Source: Clostridiales bacterium 1_7_47FAA (GTDB lineage: Bacteria > Bacillota > Clostridia > Lachnospirales > Lachnospiraceae). Taken from it: a stretch of 64,000 nucleotides of DNA. Below are positions 33,724 to 42,415 of this stretch, one piece after another; the stretch's first letter is position 1; the number at the start of each line of letters is the position of its first letter. The stretch is taken from the NCBI GenBank assembly GCA_000155435.1, contig DS990262.1, positions 85,306-149,305 of the forward strand, given 5' to 3'. The notes under the pieces were generated by a model. It worked only from the letters and a program-made list of their open reading frames with translations. It was not told where the DNA came from and did no database searches. The translations under genes were made by a program, and so were the position numbers.

Positions 33724-34554
33724 TTGTACCAGGAGGAAAGCTTTAGGACCAGCGGGGTGATGTATGCCCATACACGCAGTGATGAGGCGGATATGGAGTA
33801 TAAGATGCACTGCCATGACAGCTATGAGATTTACTATATGATAACGGGTAATGTGGAGTATCTTCTGGAAGGGAGGTCCTATATTCCAAGGCCCGGAAGC
33901 CTTATCGTCATCCCTCCCGGATGTTTCCACGGCTTAAAGGTGCTGGACGGGGAAGAGTACCACCGCATACGCGTGCATTTTGTAAGGGAGCTTCTGGGGG
34001 AACGGGAGCAGGAGATGCTGCTGAAGCCGTTTGCCCCGGGCTGGTGCTGCTATGAGGAACAGTTCCAGATGGAGTGGTATTTCCATGCCCTTGAGGAGTG
34101 CGGTTCCTATGGGAAAGATTTACAGGATATTGCAATTAGCGCACGGTTGCTGTCCATTTTGACTAAGATTTTTGCAATCTGCCAGGACGCATCCGGGACA
34201 TTAAGGGGAAAGGAAGGCCAGGCCAGGGAGATAATCCGCTATATCAATGAACACCTGAAGGAGCCGCTGACCCTGGAAGGGCTTGCCGGGACATTTTACA
34301 TGAGTAAGAACCATCTGACCTCCATCTTCAAGCGGGCAACCGGAACAACAGTGGCGCGTTATATACTATACAAGCGCATGGCGGTGGTGCGGGGGGAACT
34401 TTCGGCAGGGATACCGGCGGCGGAAGCGGCCTCCAATGCGGGTTTCGGGGATTACTCCAGCTTTTTCCGCGCATATAAGAAGATGTTCGGATGCGCGCCC
34501 ACGGACAAAGGAGGAGCCGGACTGCCTGAGATGGATAAAAGCAGGGATTTCTGA
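33724..34554 (+). CDS. AraC-family transcriptional regulator
   Basis: A 276-residue AraC-type regulator. The N-terminal cupin sensor (about 25-100) carries HCHDSYEIYYMITGNVEYLL and PGSLIVIPPGCFHGLKV; the C-terminal double HTH (about 175-270) has LTLEGLAGTFYMSKNHLTSI FKRATGTTVARYIL and AASNAGFGDYSSFFRAYKKM. The start is a TTG preceded by GGAAAGGAC. It is followed by the signalling protein at 34663 after 108 bases. Such regulators sense sugars or related small molecules; the target is unknown. Confidence 0.88.
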   Translation: MYQEESFRTSGVMYAHTRSDEADMEYKMHCHDSYEIYYMITGNVEYLLEGRSYIPRPGSLIVIPPGCFHGLKVLDGEEYHRIRVHFVRELLGEREQEMLLKPFAPGWCCYEEQFQMEWYFHALEECGSYGKDLQDIAISARLLSILTKIFAICQDASGTLRGKEGQAREIIRYINEHLKEPLTLEGLAGTFYMSKNHLTSIFKRATGTTVARYILYKRMAVVRGELSAGIPAAEAASNAGFGDYSSFFRAYKKMFGCAPTDKGGAGLPEMDKSRDF

Positions 34555-34662
34555 TTACAGACGGAAAAAACATAAAAAACGGATGGTAAGCTTTTAAAGT
34601 GATGGTATAATAAAAGACAGTAAACAGTTGCCGGAATATTGCAGACAGACGAGGAAAAAAGA

Positions 34663-37600
34663 ATGGAACATAGGGATTTCACCAAATGCTTTGTATTTCA
34701 CGATATGGATTGGGTACAGGATATCCTGCATATGTCGGATCTGGGGCTGTGGAACATGGTGACAGACAGGGATATGCGGAATATAAAATTTTATATTGAT
34801 GGAACCATGGCCAGGCTTCTGGGACTGAAGGAGGACCTGTCCCCTGAGGCGTGCTTTGAGTTTTGGTACAAGCGGATTAACAGGGGGAATCATGCCTATG
34901 TAAATGATGTCATGAACCGGATTGTCCATACGGGCAAGCTGTGTGAGGTCCAGTATACATGGAACCACCCTGAGTGGGGGGATATTCCGGTGCGGTGCGC
35001 AGGCAGGTCCCGCCAGCTTCGGGACGGGAGAATCCTGATAACCGGATATCACCAGAATATGGCTAACCTGGAGCAGATGAAGCGATGGTCCATGAATGTA
35101 AGCTGGGAAGAAGTTTTTGAGTATAATATGACCAGCGGGACGGCCCTTATCTATACGGACCGCAAGGTCACATACGGTACGGAGAAGCAGATACAAGGAT
35201 TTCCCGAGGTATGGGCGGACTCCGATATGGTCCATCCCAGGTTCAAGGAGACATTCCTGCAGGCATTCCGCGTCCTGCGCACAGGAGGGGACCACGCGCG
35301 TTGTGAGGTAAAGCTTAAGAACCGGAATGGGGAATACAGCTGGTTTGCCATGGAGCTGGAGGTCCTGTCATATGAGGAGGGCTGCCCGGAGATTGTACTG
35401 GGGCGGTTTGAGGACATCACCAGGCTCAAGGAACTGGAGAACGCCTATATCAGACAGGCCCGGGTCAACCAGCTGCTTTTAGAAGATTCCCTGGCCCATG
35501 CCGAGGTGGACCTGACTGGGGACCGGGTGATGCGGCTTTACGGGACCTGGAAGCGCTACCTGGGGCATCTGGAGGAGCACAGTTACAGCAAGCTGCTGAA
35601 CCTGCTGGAGAATAAAAGCGTCAAGCCTGAGGACAGGAAGGACTTTAAACTGTACTTTGACAGGGAAAGCCTTCTGGCAAGGTTTGAGGCAGGCAGACAC
35701 AGGGTCTCCATGAATTACAGGCGGCTCTTTGAAGGAGACAGGCTGCGCCGTGTCCAGCTGGCTGTATATATGTATCAGGAACCTGCAAGCAATCACATAT
35801 TCGGCGTATTCTGCCTGTTGGATAAAGAGGGAAGGAAAGACAGTGATAAAGCGCGGGACAGGGAGGGACAGGAACCCCAGGAGGATGAATTTGCCCAGCT
35901 TTTATCAGCAGTAGGCGATGCAGCCTGTCTTATTGACCCTGATACATATGAACTGATAGAAGCCAACCAGGCATATTACAGGATGATCGGCAGGGCAGAG
36001 GAAGACTGCCGCGGCCATAAATGTTATGAACTGTTTTATGGAAACAACAGGCCATGTATGTTCTGCAATGGCTTTAACTGGGAATGGGACCGTTTCTCGC
36101 TGTGGGAAAACACAGATGCCAGGCAGGGCATAAAGCGTCTGATGAAGACACGCATGGTGGAGTGGAAAGGAATGCCTGCTGTCCTCACCATTGGGGTTGA
36201 GGCTGCCTATGATGGCGGGGAGGCAGAACCCTTAAAGAGCGGGCCGGATGCCAGGGCAGAGGTGGCTAATAAGGTGATAAGCTGTATCTATGCCATGATA
36301 GAGGCCAGGACCCTGGAGGAGTCCATGAGGCGCCTGATGGATGTGCTGGCGGACCATTATAAGGCCGGACATATCCTTATATACCTTCAGAAGGAAAATG
36401 AATTCGGTTATGAGTGCGCCTGCTGCAGGGACGAAAGTAACTGTCCTCCTGTCAGCGGGGACATGGAAAGCCATATACAGGCGTGGCTGGACCAGAACCA
36501 TCAGGGCGGTGTCAGGGATATTGAGGAACCACAGGATATCCTGCCCGAGTCCTTTGAGCTTTATCAGGATATGGAGCGGGAACAGGTTTCCAATATGGCT
36601 GTATTCCCCATAGTCTGTAAAAAGGGGGAACTGGGCTATATAGTGATGCTGGAGCGCAAGGTTCAGGACTCCCTGGATCTGGTTGATATGCTTCTGTATT
36701 TTATAGCACAGGAAATCAGTAAACGGCAGGATGCAAAGAAGCTGGAATACAGCATTTATAATGATTCCCTGACCGGGCTTCTCAACAGGAGCAGCTATGA
36801 CCGGTTCCGCAGGTCCTTTAAGGCGGACAATGTTGTTTCCATCGGCGTCATCATAATTGATATCAATGACCTGAAGTCGGTTAACGATACAAGGGGGACC
36901 GAGGCAGGGGATGCGCTGATCCGCCAGGCAGCCGGCATCATAGAGAAGCAGTTTGGCGACTGTGCGGTGTTCCGCCTGAACAGCAATGAGTTTGATATCA
37001 TAATGGAAAATATATCCTACTCTGAGTTCGAGCACAGGTTTGGCGCCCTTATCCGGGAAATGAACAGCAGGCAGAATCTGTCTGTTTCCGCGGGAAGGGT
37101 GTGGGATGACAGGCAGAAGAATCTGGACTGGGCCATGAAGCAGGCAGGGGAACTGATGCGGATTGACAAGCAGCGGTATTATGAGACAAAACCCAGCCTT
37201 ACCGGTTCCGGGCGCCTGGATTTAATCAAACGCCTGCTTCACAGCATTGAAAGCAGGGAGTTCAGGGTGGTGCTGCAGCCAAAGCTGTATCTGAAGACCG
37301 GCACCTGTGCGGGGGCGGAGGCGTTGATACGGTATTACCATCCAGAGAAGGGAATCATCATGCCCTCCAGGTTCATCGGCTTACTGGAGAGGGAGAACCT
37401 GATAAGCTATGTGGACCTGTTCGTGTTTGAGGAGTGCTGCCGTCTGTTGGAGCAGTGGGACCAGATAGGGTACAGGGAGCAGGTCCTGTCATTTAATTTC
37501 TCCAGGATGACCCTGCTCAATGCAGATATTGTATCCAGCGTGGCATCCATTGCGAAAAAATATGACGTGCATCCCAATAAATTGGAGATAGAGGTGACAG

Positions 37601-37998
37601 AGAGCATAGGGGAGCTGGGACGGGACATGGTATATAAGGCCCTGGCGGAGTTTAAGAAGCTTGGCTACCGGATATCCCTGGATGATTTCGGCACCAAATA
37701 CAGCAACATGGATATCCTCTCCGATGTGGAATTTGACGTGCTGAAGCTGGATAAGAGCCTGGTGGATAAGATTGACCGGGATAAGGTCAGCGGCCAGATT
37801 GTCAAGCATATCATATCCATGTGCCATGATATGAAGATACAGACCATTGCTGAGGGCATAGAAGAGGAACTGCAGGAAGCGTATCTGAAGAAATGCAGAT
37901 GCATGATCGGACAGGGATACCTGTATGGGAAACCCATGGAGGTAGAGGAGTATGAGAGGAATTTCCTGATGGGAAAGAATGAGGATTCCCGGCAGTGA
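34663..37998 (+). CDS. Multi-PAS/GAF protein with degenerate GGDEF and intact EAL (c-di-GMP phosphodiesterase)
   Basis: A 1111-residue cytoplasmic signalling protein. PAS-like domains fill about 1-250 and 280-400; another PAS-like unit lies near 400-510 with clustered cysteines (GHKCYELFYGNNRPCMFCNG). A GAF-like domain follows at 520-680. The GGDEF domain starts at SLTGLLNRSSYDRF (701), but its active site reads NSNEF near 773 instead of GGDEF, so it probably cannot make c-di-GMP. The EAL domain is intact: AEALIR (near 885), LDDFGTKYSNMDIL, DVLKLDKSLVDK and GQGYLYGKPM. The expected role is hydrolysis of c-di-GMP controlled by redox or ligand input. I chose the ATG at 34663 with GAGGAAAAAAGA upstream. 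Confidence 0.88.
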   Translation: MEHRDFTKCFVFHDMDWVQDILHMSDLGLWNMVTDRDMRNIKFYIDGTMARLLGLKEDLSPEACFEFWYKRINRGNHAYVNDVMNRIVHTGKLCEVQYTWNHPEWGDIPVRCAGRSRQLRDGRILITGYHQNMANLEQMKRWSMNVSWEEVFEYNMTSGTALIYTDRKVTYGTEKQIQGFPEVWADSDMVHPRFKETFLQAFRVLRTGGDHARCEVKLKNRNGEYSWFAMELEVLSYEEGCPEIVLGRFEDITRLKELENAYIRQARVNQLLLEDSLAHAEVDLTGDRVMRLYGTWKRYLGHLEEHSYSKLLNLLENKSVKPEDRKDFKLYFDRESLLARFEAGRHRVSMNYRRLFEGDRLRRVQLAVYMYQEPASNHIFGVFCLLDKEGRKDSDKARDREGQEPQEDEFAQLLSAVGDAACLIDPDTYELIEANQAYYRMIGRAEEDCRGHKCYELFYGNNRPCMFCNGFNWEWDRFSLWENTDARQGIKRLMKTRMVEWKGMPAVLTIGVEAAYDGGEAEPLKSGPDARAEVANKVISCIYAMIEARTLEESMRRLMDVLADHYKAGHILIYLQKENEFGYECACCRDESNCPPVSGDMESHIQAWLDQNHQGGVRDIEEPQDILPESFELYQDMEREQVSNMAVFPIVCKKGELGYIVMLERKVQDSLDLVDMLLYFIAQEISKRQDAKKLEYSIYNDSLTGLLNRSSYDRFRRSFKADNVVSIGVIIIDINDLKSVNDTRGTEAGDALIRQAAGIIEKQFGDCAVFRLNSNEFDIIMENISYSEFEHRFGALIREMNSRQNLSVSAGRVWDDRQKNLDWAMKQAGELMRIDKQRYYETKPSLTGSGRLDLIKRLLHSIESREFRVVLQPKLYLKTGTCAGAEALIRYYHPEKGIIMPSRFIGLLERENLISYVDLFVFEECCRLLEQWDQIGYREQVLSFNFSRMTLLNADIVSSVASIAKKYDVHPNKLEIEVTESIGELGRDMVYKALAEFKKLGYRISLDDFGTKYSNMDILSDVEFDVLKLDKSLVDKIDRDKVSGQIVKHIISMCHDMKIQTIAEGIEEELQEAYLKKCRCMIGQGYLYGKPMEVEEYERNFLMGKNEDSRQ

Positions 37999-38069
37999 CC
38001 GATACCTGTCCCGCTGATGCGGTCATATCCCATTATCCAAGAGCAGGCATGTCCCGTCATTCAGGCAGC

Positions 38070-38098
38070 TTGACAGCGCTTTGGGGAGTGGCTATAAT
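38070..38098 (+). promoter_or_regulatory. Consensus promoter of the MATE/ABC-F operon
   Basis: Perfect TTGACA (38070-38075), a 17-base spacer and perfect TATAAT (38093-38098). It drives the leader peptide and the attenuator region before the MATE gene. Confidence 0.85.
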
Positions 38099-38130
38099 AT
38101 GATGTAATATATAAGGAAAGGGTGAGTGCA

Positions 38131-38250
38131 ATGTTATTCGGAAAGTTCTGCATTGATTATAGCTCCGCACAATTTAACAGTATGAAACATTGTACGGAGC
38201 CTGAAAATACGAAAATGATGTTTGGCAGGGATATTGTTCCAAAACAATAG
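38131..38250 (+). CDS. Putative 39-residue leader peptide
   Basis: A short open frame with a strong ribosome site (GGAAAGGGTGAG, 5 bases before the ATG), starting MLFGKFCIDYSSAQFN and ending FGRDIVPKQ. It lies just after a consensus promoter and covers the first hairpin arms of a leader that ends in an intrinsic terminator before a MATE/ABC-F resistance operon. This is the layout of ribosome-stalling leader peptides controlling antibiotic resistance genes. Translation is inferred, not shown. Confidence 0.6.
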   Translation: MLFGKFCIDYSSAQFNSMKHCTEPENTKMMFGRDIVPKQ

Positions 38251-38413
38251 TTTTGGGATTTCATTTTCGTGTTTTCCAATAGAGATTCATCACTATCTAT
38301 TTGGATATTTGGGCGGCAGACAATGTTTGGTCTGCCGCCTTCTGTTATGGATAAGATTATTTAGCCGGAAAGCAGAGGGCGCACTGGATTGGTGCAGTCC
38401 CTCTGTTTTTTTG
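38161..38413 (+). promoter_or_regulatory. Attenuator leader: three hairpins and a terminator
   Basis: Hairpin 1 is AGCTCCG...CGGAGC (38161-38200); hairpin 2 is CGAAAATGA...TCATTTTCG (38210-38269), overlapping the leader stop codon; hairpin 3 is GGCGGCAGAC / GTCTGCCGCC (38312-38339). A terminator follows, CAGAGGG...CCCTCTG with T7 (38373-38412). The MATE start is 22 bases on. Stalling in the leader peptide could change the folding and permit read-through. Confidence 0.7.
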
Positions 38414-38434
38414 TTTTGAGAGGAAGAATTAATA

Positions 38435-40027
38435 ATGAAAGATAAACAGGATTTAACAACAGGAAGCGTGCCTCGCAAGCTGATTGCCTTTGCGCTTCCC
38501 TTACTGCTGGCTAACTTACTGCAATCATTTTACAGCATTGTTGATATGCTGGTGGTGGGCAGGGTAGTGGGCAAAAACGGACTTGCCGCGGTGAGCAATG
38601 TGTCCATGATTGGCTTTATCATCAACTCTGTGTGTATCGGCATTACCATGGGAGGCACGGTGGTGGCTGCCCAATATAAAGGTGCGGGTGATGAAAAGGG
38701 ACAGAGGGAGACTGTGGGGACATTGTTCTCAATTGCTTTTATTGCCTCGATTCTTGTTACTGTCATGGGGCTTCATGTATATGAACCGCTATTCCGGGTG
38801 CTGAATGTTCCTTTGGAGGCAATGGAGGACGCCTGCGGATATATGAGGATCATCTGCTGGGGAACTGTATTTGTGTTTGGTTATAATGCTGTGTGTTCCA
38901 TCATGAAAGGGTTAGGGGATTCTAAAAGCCCTCTTTATTTTGTTGCGGCTGCCGCCGTGGTTAATATTGTGCTGGACATCATCCTGGTGGGGCCGCTGGG
39001 GTTAGGGACAAAAGGTGCTGCCTATGCCACTGTTTTTTCGCAAGGCATTTCCCTTGTGATACCTGTCGTACATTTAAAGGGAAAAGACTTTGTTTTTGAT
39101 TTCAGGCCCAATCATTTTACCATTAAGGGAGATAAGGCGGCTGCTATCTTGAAGGTTGGACTGCCCGCCGCCATTCAGATGGCTGTTGTCAATATTTCCT
39201 ATCTGTTGATTACGGGCATGCTTAACAATTTTGGTGTCTCAGTTGCCGCGGCCTCCGGCGTTGGGTTAAAGGTCAATACACTGGCCGGCATGCCCTGCTG
39301 GGCAGTCGGGCAGGCTGTGACAGCCATGGCGGGCCAGAATATGGGAGCCAAAAAGATAGGAAGGGTAAAGGAAACAACGAGGGCAGGACTGGGGCTGAAC
39401 CTGTCAATTACCCTCATTGCAGCCATCCTGGTACAGATTTTTGCAAAGCCAATCATCATGTTATTTGACCCGGTCAGTACGGATGTGATTGAAGACGGAA
39501 TCCTTTATTTGAGGATATGCTGTGGGGTAAACAGCTTGATATATGCAGTCATGTATACATTTGATTCCTTTGCCATCGGCATCGGTTCAGCCAATATTGC
39601 CATGATTAATGCCCTGTTGGACGCGGTCATTGTCAGGCTTCCTGTAAGCTGGCTGCTGGCATTTACTGCCGGGATTGGATTTCCCGGTGTGTATATCGGA
39701 CAGGCGCTTTCGCCATTGATACCTGCTGTGGTTGGATGGGTTTATTTTAAGAGCAGGGGATGGGAGGGCAGAGGACTGAACCATGGACGGGTGGAGCTGG
39801 AGATGGAGCAGGAAAATGGGCAGGAAATAGGGCAGGATATAGAACGGGAAATAGGGCAAAAAATGGGGCAGAAAATGGAACAGGTAATGGGGCAGGAAGT
39901 GGAACAGGCAATAGGGCGGAAAATGAGGAAGAAAATGGAACAGGCAATAGGGCGGGTAATGGAAGAGGAAATAGGGCAGAAGAAGGATGCGGCGTATGGC
40001 GCAGAGGACGGGCCGGACATAGATTGA
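38435..40027 (+). CDS. MATE-family efflux transporter with repeat-rich C-terminal tail
   Basis: A 530-residue MATE exporter. The 12-helix core (1-445) begins MKDKQDLTTGSVPRKLIAFA and has QSFYSIVDMLVVGRVVGKNG, MAGQNMGAKKIGRVKETTRA and ILYLRICCGVNSLIYAVMYT, all typical. The last roughly 80 residues are a low-complexity tail of repeated four-residue units such as IGQK, MGQK, MEQV and IGRK, coded by 12-base repeats (39796-39990). This makes the protein about 80 residues longer than the family norm of 450. It has an AGAGGAAG ribosome site and a leader attenuator. The ABC-F gene follows within 20 bases, so they form a drug-resistance operon. Confidence 0.9.
   Translation: MKDKQDLTTGSVPRKLIAFALPLLLANLLQSFYSIVDMLVVGRVVGKNGLAAVSNVSMIGFIINSVCIGITMGGTVVAAQYKGAGDEKGQRETVGTLFSIAFIASILVTVMGLHVYEPLFRVLNVPLEAMEDACGYMRIICWGTVFVFGYNAVCSIMKGLGDSKSPLYFVAAAAVVNIVLDIILVGPLGLGTKGAAYATVFSQGISLVIPVVHLKGKDFVFDFRPNHFTIKGDKAAAILKVGLPAAIQMAVVNISYLLITGMLNNFGVSVAAASGVGLKVNTLAGMPCWAVGQAVTAMAGQNMGAKKIGRVKETTRAGLGLNLSITLIAAILVQIFAKPIIMLFDPVSTDVIEDGILYLRICCGVNSLIYAVMYTFDSFAIGIGSANIAMINALLDAVIVRLPVSWLLAFTAGIGFPGVYIGQALSPLIPAVVGWVYFKSRGWEGRGLNHGRVELEMEQENGQEIGQDIEREIGQKMGQKMEQVMGQEVEQAIGRKMRKKMEQAIGRVMEEEIGQKKDAAYGAEDGPDID
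39796..39990 (+). repeat. In-frame 12-bp repeats in the MATE tail
   Basis: About sixteen imperfect 12-base units of the kind GGGCAGGAAATA encode alternating hydrophobic, Gly/Glu, Gln/Arg and charged residues. The repeat length keeps the frame, so expansion or loss would change tail length only. Confidence 0.8.
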
Positions 40028-40044
40028 GGAGGTTAAAGGATAGA

Positions 40045-41664
40045 ATGATGAAAGGCAGTAAAATGATGAAAGGCAGTAAAATGAACCTGGCCTTTGGAAA
40101 TAAAATAATATACGATGATGCGGATTTTAGCATTAATCAATACGATAAAGCAGGCATCGTTGGCATCAACGGAGCAGGAAAGACAACCCTGTTCCGTATC
40201 CTGCTGGGTGAGCAGGAATTAGACAGCGGCAGTATCATGACAGGAAATTTACGGATCGGTTACCTGCCCCAGGAAATCGTAATTGAGGAGGAAACACGTA
40301 CGGTCCTGGATTATCTGCAGGAAGGGCGTCCGGTAGGCAGGCTGGAAGAAGAACTGAACCTGGTTTACCAGAAACTGGAGATCGCGGAGGCTTCAGAGCA
40401 GACCAGCCTGTTAAAACGGATGGAACGGCTGCAGTCGCGCTTAGAGTATTATGATTGTTATGAGGCGGAAAGTATCCTGCTTACGATTATTGAACGTATG
40501 GAGATTGATATTGATTTACTGGATATGCCGCTTAACCGGCTGTCCGGGGGCCAGAAATCCAAGATAGCCTTTGCCCGCCTCCTGTACTCGAAGCCGGAAA
40601 TCCTGCTTCTGGACGAACCCACCAATCATTTGGACGCTGGGACAAGAGGATTTGTGACCGATTTTTTAAGGGATTACAAAGGCATGGTCCTGATTATCAG
40701 CCATGACATAGCTTTTCTGAACCAAATTATAAATAAAGTCCTGTTCATTAATAAATCCACCCACAAGATATCCGTATATGATGGAAATTATGATACTTAC
40801 AAGAAGAAATACGAACAGGAAAAGCGTCTGCGGGAACTTGTGATTGCCAGGGAGGAAAAGGAGATAAAGGAACTGGCAGGGTTTGTACAGCGGGCAAGAC
40901 AGGCAAGCCGCACCAATCATGCCATAAAGCGCATGGGCCAGGAGCGGGCGCTGCGCCTGGAGAAGAAACAGGATGCGCTGCACAGACGCGAAGGGGCCTG
41001 CAGGCGTGTGAAAATGGATATCCACCCCCTGCGGGAGGGCGCCGGTATCCCTCTGGAGGTGGACGGCCTGTGGTTTCATTATCCAAACCAGCCCTATCTG
41101 TATAAAGACCTGAGTTTTCATATCAATGGAAAGGAACGTTTCCTGGTGGTTGGCGAAAACGGGGTTGGAAAGTCCACGCTGCTTAAGCTGATGATGGGTA
41201 TCCATACCCCGGACAGAGGAAAAATCCGGTTCCATCCCAAAACAGATGTGGCCTATTATGCCCAGGAACTTGAACAGCTGGATCTGCAAAAAACGGTCCT
41301 GGAAAATGTCAGCACCCAGGGATACCCGTTGAAACAGCTGCGTTCCGTATTGAGCAATTTTCTGTTTTTTGAGGACGATATCTATAAAAAAGTTGAGGTC
41401 CTGTCACCAGGCGAAAAGGCCCGTATTGCACTATGTAAGATTTTGCTGCAAAAGGCGAATTTCCTTATTCTCGATGAACCCACCAATCATCTTGACCCTG
41501 AAACACAGGAGGTTATCGGAAGGAACTTCAGGCTGTTTGAAGGGACTATCCTGGTGGTCAGCCACAATGTGAGGTTTGTTGAGCAGATTGGGATTAACCG
41601 GGTGCTGATGCTGCCGTCGGGGCGGGTTGTGGATTATGTGGGTGGGGAGGAGGGGATGCGTTAA
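40045..41664 (+). CDS. ABC-F ATPase, likely ribosomal protection (antibiotic resistance) type
   Basis: A roughly 539-residue soluble protein with two ABC domains and no membrane segment. Domain 1 has Walker A GINGAGKTTL, signature LSGGQKSK, Walker B LLLDEPTNHLD; the linker (about 245-320) is basic and helical; domain 2 has GENGVGKSTL, a variant signature LSPGEKAR, and LILDEPTNHLD. ABC-F proteins of this kind dislodge ribosome-targeting drugs such as lincosamides, pleuromutilins or streptogramins. The 5' end holds a duplicated 18-base unit giving MMKGSK twice, so the start (40045, 40063 or 40081) is uncertain. AGGAGG lies at 40027-40032. It is in the same operon as the MATE pump, and a terminator follows. 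Confidence 0.88.
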   Translation: MMKGSKMMKGSKMNLAFGNKIIYDDADFSINQYDKAGIVGINGAGKTTLFRILLGEQELDSGSIMTGNLRIGYLPQEIVIEEETRTVLDYLQEGRPVGRLEEELNLVYQKLEIAEASEQTSLLKRMERLQSRLEYYDCYEAESILLTIIERMEIDIDLLDMPLNRLSGGQKSKIAFARLLYSKPEILLLDEPTNHLDAGTRGFVTDFLRDYKGMVLIISHDIAFLNQIINKVLFINKSTHKISVYDGNYDTYKKKYEQEKRLRELVIAREEKEIKELAGFVQRARQASRTNHAIKRMGQERALRLEKKQDALHRREGACRRVKMDIHPLREGAGIPLEVDGLWFHYPNQPYLYKDLSFHINGKERFLVVGENGVGKSTLLKLMMGIHTPDRGKIRFHPKTDVAYYAQELEQLDLQKTVLENVSTQGYPLKQLRSVLSNFLFFEDDIYKKVEVLSPGEKARIALCKILLQKANFLILDEPTNHLDPETQEVIGRNFRLFEGTILVVSHNVRFVEQIGINRVLMLPSGRVVDYVGGEEGMR

Positions 41665-41685
41665 GGGATTGATAGCTGGTTCAGT

Positions 41686-41724
41686 AAAAAGACGTCAAAC
41701 CACAATGGGTTTTGACGTCTTTTT
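41686..41724. terminator. Bidirectional terminator after ABC-F gene
   Basis: AAAAAGACGTCAAA pairs with TTTGACGTCTTTTT around an 11-base loop. It also serves the convergent SnoaL-like gene. Confidence 0.88.
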
Positions 41725-41764
41725 AAAGGAGGCATTGGTTTGTTCAGCAGGAATTAATGATTTC

Positions 41765-42397
41765 TCATCCTTCCATGACTCCTAACCATATGCTGCTTTC
41801 CCTATACAATTTTTCTATGGTTTCCGGTTTATCTTCCCCTGCACATGTGTCATCTGGGTGACCGCCGTATTTTATCCGTCTGTACATCAGATTTGCGTAA
41901 GAAGGACGCAGTTTTTCCAATTCTTTCCGGTCAGGGCAGAATGTCCCATCTGCATAGGCTGAGAACATGGTATCTTTTTCATAGATAGGCTCAGCACTGA
42001 TAATCTTCCATGTGCCTTCTCTTTTTTCAAGGCGGTAATGCTTACGCATATGGGTAGCCAGATCAACTACATCTCCCTCCAGAGGACAACGTATCTGTAT
42101 GGATTGTATGGATTCTGCGATGGCCCGGTTCCCATGTTTCCATATGATTACATCAAATATCTTGTGTTTGGCAGGTGCCTTGGCATTATTGACCTTGGAA
42201 CCCTCTACATAGTTGTTAATGCCGCCTTTTGTCCAGGAAACGCCCACGGAGGCGTCATCAGAGTACAGGCTGCGCATTTCGTCATAATGGTTATAATCCC
42301 TGCAATATCTGTCATATTCCACAATTTCCCTGATATTAAATTTGTCTACGATATCTTCAGGTGTGTTTGTTCCCATCGGGCATTCATAAAACATCAT
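41765..42397 (-). CDS. SnoaL-like (NTF2-fold) protein, paralogue 2
   Basis: A 210-residue cone-fold protein of the NTF2/SnoaL group: FNIREIVEYDRYCRDYNHYD EMRSLYSDDASVGVSW, then AKHKIFDVIIWKHGNRAIAE and MRKHYRLEKREGTWKIISAE PIYEKDTMF. It is about 45% like its neighbour at 42416-43033 by eye; both start M-M-F-Y-x-C and have the same C-terminal extension with GEDKPE. I start it at 42397 to match that paralogue. SnoaL-fold enzymes include dehydratases, isomerases and hydrolases on small organic acids or polyketides; no catalytic set can be assigned. It is co-transcribed with the paralogue. Confidence 0.8.
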   Translation of the reverse strand: MMFYECPMGTNTPEDIVDKFNIREIVEYDRYCRDYNHYDEMRSLYSDDASVGVSWTKGGINNYVEGSKVNNAKAPAKHKIFDVIIWKHGNRAIAESIQSIQIRCPLEGDVVDLATHMRKHYRLEKREGTWKIISAEPIYEKDTMFSAYADGTFCPDRKELEKLRPSYANLMYRRIKYGGHPDDTCAGEDKPETIEKLYRESSIWLGVMEG

Positions 42398-42415
42398 AGT
42401 CATTTCCCTCCATTA

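Noticed and set aside
38131-38434. Known riboswitch class before the MATE gene
   Set aside because: I could not match the hairpins to any riboswitch consensus; the strong ribosome site and short frame fit a translated leader better.
39760-40044. Extended N-terminus of the ABC-F protein, reading through the MATE tail in another frame
   Set aside because: The Gly/Asn/Arg-rich extension is only the other frame of the 12-bp repeats; AGGAGG precedes the start at 40045.
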